Source: JAQBXX01 sp963925015
GTDB taxonomy: Bacteria > Pseudomonadota > Gammaproteobacteria > SURF-13
Assembly: GCA_963925015.1 (NCBI GenBank)
Contig: CAWUTX010000016.1
Span: forward strand, 1 to 17,790
DNA length: 17,790 nucleotides
Direction: 5' to 3'
The notes beneath the pieces were generated by a model. It was not told where the DNA came from and made no database searches. It saw only the letters and a list, made by a program, of their open reading frames with translations. The translations under genes were made by a program, and so were the position numbers. Below, in pieces: positions 14,721 to 17,790 of this stretch. The stretch's first letter is position 1. Each line of letters opens with the position of its first letter.

Positions 14721-15032
14721 TCACAGCGGCGCAACCTCCCGACAAGATTCCATTTTGTAGAAGTCCTTTAATTTTTTGCCAAGCGGACTGATGGGTGCTT
14801 GGAAGCTCAGTGTACGCTGCAGGCGAGATTCTATGATTTTCAGCAACTGCTTTGCATGACCTTTTCGCCGAAATGCGCTGTTGACAAAGATATACTCAAT
14901 TTCGCCAGATTCGTTGTAGCGACAGTAGCCTATCGTGGTGTTGGCATCGGTAATGGTCAGAATGCCCGGAGTATGATTAATGAAAATACTGCACGACTTC
15001 GACTGAAGTTGTGGTTGCAGGGGATGGCTCAT
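14721..15032 (-). CDS. Small GNAT-family acetyltransferase
   Basis: 103 aa from ATG 15032; longer frames upstream read through the DUF3429 gene in another phase. The N-terminal strands (GILTITDANTTIGYCRY, EIEYIFVNSAF) lead into acetyl-CoA motif A, FRRKGHAKQLLKIIESR (~residues 54-70). The C-terminal FYKMESCREV is typical of a short N-acetyltransferase. Acceptor unknown. The ATG overlaps the stop of DUF3429 (ATGA), so the two are translationally coupled. Confidence 0.85.
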   Translation of the reverse strand: MSHPLQPQLQSKSCSIFINHTPGILTITDANTTIGYCRYNESGEIEYIFVNSAFRRKGHAKQLLKIIESRLQRTLSFQAPISPLGKKLKDFYKMESCREVAPL

Positions 15033-15481
15033 ACCAAGCTCGCACAAAGCAAAGACGTCGCGCCGATTGCGGTCAGGGCGGCGCGCAAGGGAAGCAACCA
15101 CGCAGGCAACGACTGCGAGCGCGCCATCATGCGATCGAACGAATAACACACCACTAATGCCGCCGCCTGTACTCGAAGTGCGTTCCACACCGGTAGTTGC
15201 AGCGACACCCAGCCAATAAGGCAGGGCAGCACACTCCAGCCATATTGCACCCATGCGCGCGCACCTCGCGCACCGATGTGTACCGCGTAGCCCCAGTGAA
15301 GTGCCCCGACGAAGGACAGAATGAGCGCGCCATATTGGGAGAGTGTTCCAAGCCAAAATGCATACCACGGCACTGGAACGAATGCGACCAGCAGTGCAAG
15401 CCCCACAAATGGAACTAATCCCGCAAAACCGAGCACAACTGCCGGGGGTGGCACAGCACGCAATGCAGAGAAAAAATTCAT
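15029..15481 (-). CDS. DUF3429-family membrane protein
   Basis: 150 aa from ATG 15481 (an upstream ATG at 15562 would add a basic, non-conserved leader of 27 residues). About four to five hydrophobic segments: VVLGFAGLVPFVGLALLVAF, GALILSFVGALHWGYAV, YGWSVLPCLIGWVSLQL, and a C-terminal pair. The LSFVGALHWGYA motif is characteristic of DUF3429. Function unknown; members occur near photolyase and fatty-acid modification genes in marine and freshwater proteobacteria. Its stop overlaps the GNAT start. Confidence 0.85.
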   Translation of the reverse strand: MNFFSALRAVPPPAVVLGFAGLVPFVGLALLVAFVPVPWYAFWLGTLSQYGALILSFVGALHWGYAVHIGARGARAWVQYGWSVLPCLIGWVSLQLPVWNALRVQAAALVVCYSFDRMMARSQSLPAWLLPLRAALTAIGATSLLCASLV

Positions 15482-15622
15482 TTTTTGCTCAGCGACAATG
15501 GTTGAATAGGAAAACCTTCTGCGATGGCTATGCGTACGAGCGCTTTTTCGAACGTCGCGCAAGCGTAGCCGCTTGATACGACCTTAAGCCATTGCCTTTG
15601 CTTCGATATCGATGGGTTGTCA

Positions 15623-16027
15623 CTAACCAGTGCGAACCAAAATCACGGCTGCCAGAACAATGTGCCCCAACGTAAGAAGAACAGAAAAGCCGTGTAACCA
15701 CAGAAAGCGTTTTCTATAGCCCAAATCAGTGGCACGGTTGATCGCTGGCACCAACAATTGTCGAGCAGCCACTGTTGTCAACATCACGAAAGCCATCCAT
15801 GCTGCACTGAATGAATCCAATCGCCAAGATAGCGCCATGGCCAAACCCGACGAGACAATCACAAACAGGTAAAACGGTGGGAATGCTTTTCGAATCAGCA
15901 TACGAGCGTCTTGTGGGGGCAGGTGCCGGAACAGGAAGGCTGCAAAGCCTGCCGAAAACAAAAACATACCGCCGAACAACAAAGACACAACCAAAAGACT
16001 TGCCGTGTGCAAGTAAGCATCTAACAT
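15623..16027 (-). CDS. DUF4149-like integral membrane protein
   Basis: 134 aa, four predicted membrane helices: ASLLVVSLLFGGMFLFSAGF, FYLFVIVSSGLAMALSW, AAWMAFVMLTTVAARQ, and a last one near VLLTLGHIVLAAVILV. The layout, with a conserved charged stretch after helix 3 (INRATDLGYRKRFLWLHG), fits the DUF4149/TMEM205-like family. GAGGA lies 8 bp before the ATG. Probably a separate transcription unit from DUF3429, since 141 bp separate them. Function unknown. Confidence 0.75.
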   Translation of the reverse strand: MLDAYLHTASLLVVSLLFGGMFLFSAGFAAFLFRHLPPQDARMLIRKAFPPFYLFVIVSSGLAMALSWRLDSFSAAWMAFVMLTTVAARQLLVPAINRATDLGYRKRFLWLHGFSVLLTLGHIVLAAVILVRTG

Positions 16028-16132
16028 TTCACAATCCTCAAAATATCAATAGCTTAGAGAAATTACATGCCCCTCAGCGCGCAATGACTTTCTGGGGCTG
16101 GATTCAAGCCACCATAGCTTGATCAGATCCGT

Positions 16133-16546
16133 CTACACGGTGGTCTTGGTTTGATCAGGTCGAAGTGTATCGGTTGCGATTTCATCGAGTGTCAGGCGAA
16201 CGCCCAGCGATCCGCTGCCCGATCGCACAGGTAACTTTTTCAGGCTAATCTCCATGCGCTTGATGGCTGAGTGTGCTGCACATGCACCTGCAATGCGGGT
16301 GATGAGCCGTTCTTGCGTTTCATAGTGACCGTCCGCTGCGAGCCGGTCGATTTCCGTAATCAATGGGTCATAGTCAAACACGTGCTCCATGCCATCCTTA
16401 GTAATTACCACCTGATCGACCGCAACACCAAGTGTCAAATCGAGAAGGTGGGCGTCTGGCTTGGTGTCGTTAGGGCCGTAAGCTCCGATGTCTGTTTTGA
16501 GCTGTAGATCTCGCAACTCAATGACTGCTGAGCCAACTTGCTTCAT
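16133..16546 (-). CDS. folX: Dihydroneopterin aldolase family protein (FolB/FolX)
   Basis: 137 aa. Shows the family pattern IELRDLQLKTDIGAYG, FDYDPLITEIDRL, YETQERLITRIAGAC (the conserved Glu of QERL) and EISLKKLP with the catalytic Lys. The Glu usually found after IGVY is replaced by PNDT, so it may act on dihydroneopterin triphosphate-type substrates (FolX epimerase) and not in the main folate route. Both use the same fold to cleave or epimerise the pterin side chain. Pterins feed the methenyl-tetrahydrofolate antenna of photolyase, which could explain its place near phr. The FolB versus FolX choice is uncertain. Its start lies two bases after the stop of the broken ORF upstream. Confidence 0.8.
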   Translation of the reverse strand: MKQVGSAVIELRDLQLKTDIGAYGPNDTKPDAHLLDLTLGVAVDQVVITKDGMEHVFDYDPLITEIDRLAADGHYETQERLITRIAGACAAHSAIKRMEISLKKLPVRSGSGSLGVRLTLDEIATDTLRPDQTKTTV

Positions 16547-16548
16547 AC

Positions 16549-16811
16549 CTATGCCTTTTGAATTATAAATATTTTGAGGCCTTCAATGGCTTTTTCGATC
16601 AAATCCAATACCTTTTCAAATCCCTGATCTGTTGCGGCCAACTTGAAGTGCTGTGAGTGGGTTGAGTGATCAGCGTAGTGAATTTAAGATCGGCATAACT
16701 GTCCCCGCCTGCATGACGCGACCTCCGACATGGGGACGCTCTTTGCAATCGCGCTTTACCCACCTGATCTGTGAGCGCAGGGGCGAATGGCCTCAAGGGG
16801 TTGAAAGTCAT
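16549..16811 (-). pseudogene. Broken small ORF between Cys-rich protein and folX
   Basis: An ATG at 16811 overlaps the stop of the Cys-rich gene as ATGA, and a TAG at 16551-16549 sits two bases before the folX ATG, which looks like a lost gene in the series. The last 44 codons, open from 16683, read like protein (HFKLAATDQGFEKVLDLIEKA) but have no start of their own. The 5' part is in another frame and looks non-coding. Between them, at 16701-16737, lies the dyad GTCCCC/GGGGAC. I do not recognise the protein. The remaining span shows no other gene. Confidence 0.35.
16701..16737. repeat. GTCCCC...GGGGAC inverted repeat
   Basis: GTCCCC at 16701-16706 is matched by GGGGAC at 16732-16737, with a 25-bp loop that also has CATG at both ends. 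Palindromes of this kind are common in REP/RAYT-type elements of proteobacteria, but one copy cannot prove that origin. It lies inside the broken small ORF. Confidence 0.35.
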
Positions 16812-17005
16812 TTTTTAAATTTGGCATGGGCCACACAAGGTGGCGTGTGCGCCGGTTCTGCCGTGGCATCAAGAACGATCGCTGGGGTGGGAGCGAGCGG
16901 CGCATGGCGCATCTTCTGGCCGTCCCACAGTTGGCCGCACCAACAGCGGCCTTCGGTGTCGATGATGCAGGTGCCGCTGCCGCAGCAGCGTGGGTCTTCG
17001 CTCAT
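16808..17005 (-). CDS. Small Cys-rich conserved protein
   Basis: 65 aa. The first 27 residues carry five cysteines (Cys7, 8, 13, 21, 23) in the pattern DPRCCGSGTC...GRCWCGQLWDG, which resembles a metal-binding or Fe-S/zinc site. The C-terminal half is rich in Ala/Pro and less conserved-looking. A GGGAG ribosome-binding site precedes the ATG by about six bases. It follows the SDR by 37 bp in the same direction. Similar short proteins with this CCGSGTC start occur in betaproteobacteria, also beside SDR genes. Function unknown. Confidence 0.8.
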   Translation of the reverse strand: MSEDPRCCGSGTCIIDTEGRCWCGQLWDGQKMRHAPLAPTPAIVLDATAEPAHTPPCVAHAKFKK

Positions 17006-17042
17006 TCAGAACTCCCGGTGGTCACTTCGATCTGTTTCGCGT

Positions 17043-17774
17043 CTATTTCACCAGAGGCCGTACGGTGGTGAAACCGCCGTCCACCGCGATCGTTTGCCCC
17101 GTCAGGCGGGCCGCGCCGTCGCCGAGCAGCCAGGCCATCACGTCGGCCACTTGGTCGGCCGTCTGCACTCCGCCCAGCGGATACTGGCGCGCAGCGCCCT
17201 CGCGCATTGCAGGTATTTTCAGCATGCCGGCCGTCAGCGTCGTGTCGGTCATGCCTGGGGCTACGGCATTGATGCGCAGACCCTGTGCTGCGTAAGTGGC
17301 CGCAGCACCGCGCACCATGGCTTCTACGCCACCCTTGGCAGCGGCGATTGCTTCGTGATTAGCCACCCCGATGCGCGCAACCACCGAACTTACGAACACG
17401 GCGGCGCCGGGGCCACCTTGAAGTGCTGTGATCCAAGCCTGCAGCATGAATACCGCGCTGTCGAGGTTGACGCGTATCACCTCGCGGTAGGCGTCTGCAC
17501 GAGTACGGTGCAGGGGTGCGATTAATGTATTGCCAACGCAGTGCGCCAGCAAAGACGGTGGAGCTCCCAGCGTTTCCTGGCAGGTGGCCACAGCCTGTGC
17601 GGCTCCCTCGGGAGTAGTCGTGTCCGCTGTAATCCGCACAGCCGCATCAACGTCGGCCAAACGGTCGGCGTCGCGTCCGACTACGGCAACTTGCAGGCCC
17701 TGACTGTGGAGCTGATGTGCAAGGGCCCTGCCAATGCCGCCGCTGGCGCCAGTGATGAGAACAATGGATTTCAT
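17043..17774 (-). CDS. Short-chain dehydrogenase lacking the catalytic Tyr
   Basis: 243 aa. N-terminal NAD(P) motif ITGASGGIGRALA (~residues 7-19), a NVGN-type strand (HCVGNTLIAPL), the serine region VFVSSVVARIGVANHE, and INAVAPGMTDT. The Lys of the YxxxK motif is present (AIAAAKGG) but the position four residues before it is Ile, not Tyr. The segment NHEAIAAAKGGVE matches a known divergent SDR group with this change, so it is probably a family trait and not a mutation. Whether it reduces a substrate (FolM-like pteridine reductases are also SDRs) or binds one is unclear. The context with folX makes a pterin role plausible. Starts at ATG 17774; the start region runs to the window edge. Confidence 0.85.
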   Translation of the reverse strand: MKSIVLITGASGGIGRALAHQLHSQGLQVAVVGRDADRLADVDAAVRITADTTTPEGAAQAVATCQETLGAPPSLLAHCVGNTLIAPLHRTRADAYREVIRVNLDSAVFMLQAWITALQGGPGAAVFVSSVVARIGVANHEAIAAAKGGVEAMVRGAAATYAAQGLRINAVAPGMTDTTLTAGMLKIPAMREGAARQYPLGGVQTADQVADVMAWLLGDGAARLTGQTIAVDGGFTTVRPLVK

Positions 17775-17790
17775 GGGATGCCTTGTGAAA

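Overview
The window (about 58-60% GC by eye, dense gene packing, proteobacterial Dps, TrpB and photolyase sequences) looks like chromosomal DNA of a betaproteobacterium, possibly of the Nitrosomonadales/Burkholderiales kind. That placement is read from protein style only. The core is a divergent locus of the type found with the light sensor LitR/CarH: a DNA photolyase on the minus strand, a cobalamin-binding MerR-family regulator on the plus strand, and 81 bp between them carrying two copies of the palindrome TTTGTC-N3-GACAAA.

Layout. 1-207 (-): start of a dps gene cut by the window edge. 266-5500 (-): an apparent operon read from right to left: photolyase phr, a trpB copy with three internal stop codons, a Blc-type lipocalin lipoprotein, a TIGR02450-family Trp-rich small protein, a renalase-like FAD oxidoreductase (COG3380) and a damaged C-factor-like SDR. 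5501-5581: divergent control region. 5582-6559 (+): the litR-like regulator, with no normal start codon and a frameshift near its C-terminus. 6612-6662: an 8-bp tandem repeat. 6682-14616 (+): nine tightly coupled genes (most stop/start codons overlap): CFA-like methyltransferase, DUF2878 and DUF1295 membrane proteins, a secreted DUF6134-like protein, a second lipocalin, a delta-9-type membrane fatty acid desaturase, an FAD amine-oxidase-like protein, DUF1365, and a full-length CFA synthase family methyltransferase. 14721-17774 (-): a GNAT enzyme, DUF3429 and DUF4149 membrane proteins, then a pterin-type group (dihydroneopterin aldolase FolB/FolX family, a broken small ORF, a Cys-rich 65-aa protein, and an SDR lacking the usual catalytic Tyr).

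How it fits together (inference): light, or the singlet oxygen it produces, would relieve repression at the divergent operators. This would switch on DNA photorepair on one side and membrane-lipid remodelling on the other (desaturation, methylation, FAD-dependent oxidation on phospholipid acyl chains, lipocalins as carriers). The plus-strand set is a candidate pathway for a modified, possibly methylated or furan, fatty acid. The regulator, the trpB copy and the SDR all show decay, while the plus-strand lipid operon is intact. That contrast is the most unusual aspect of the window.
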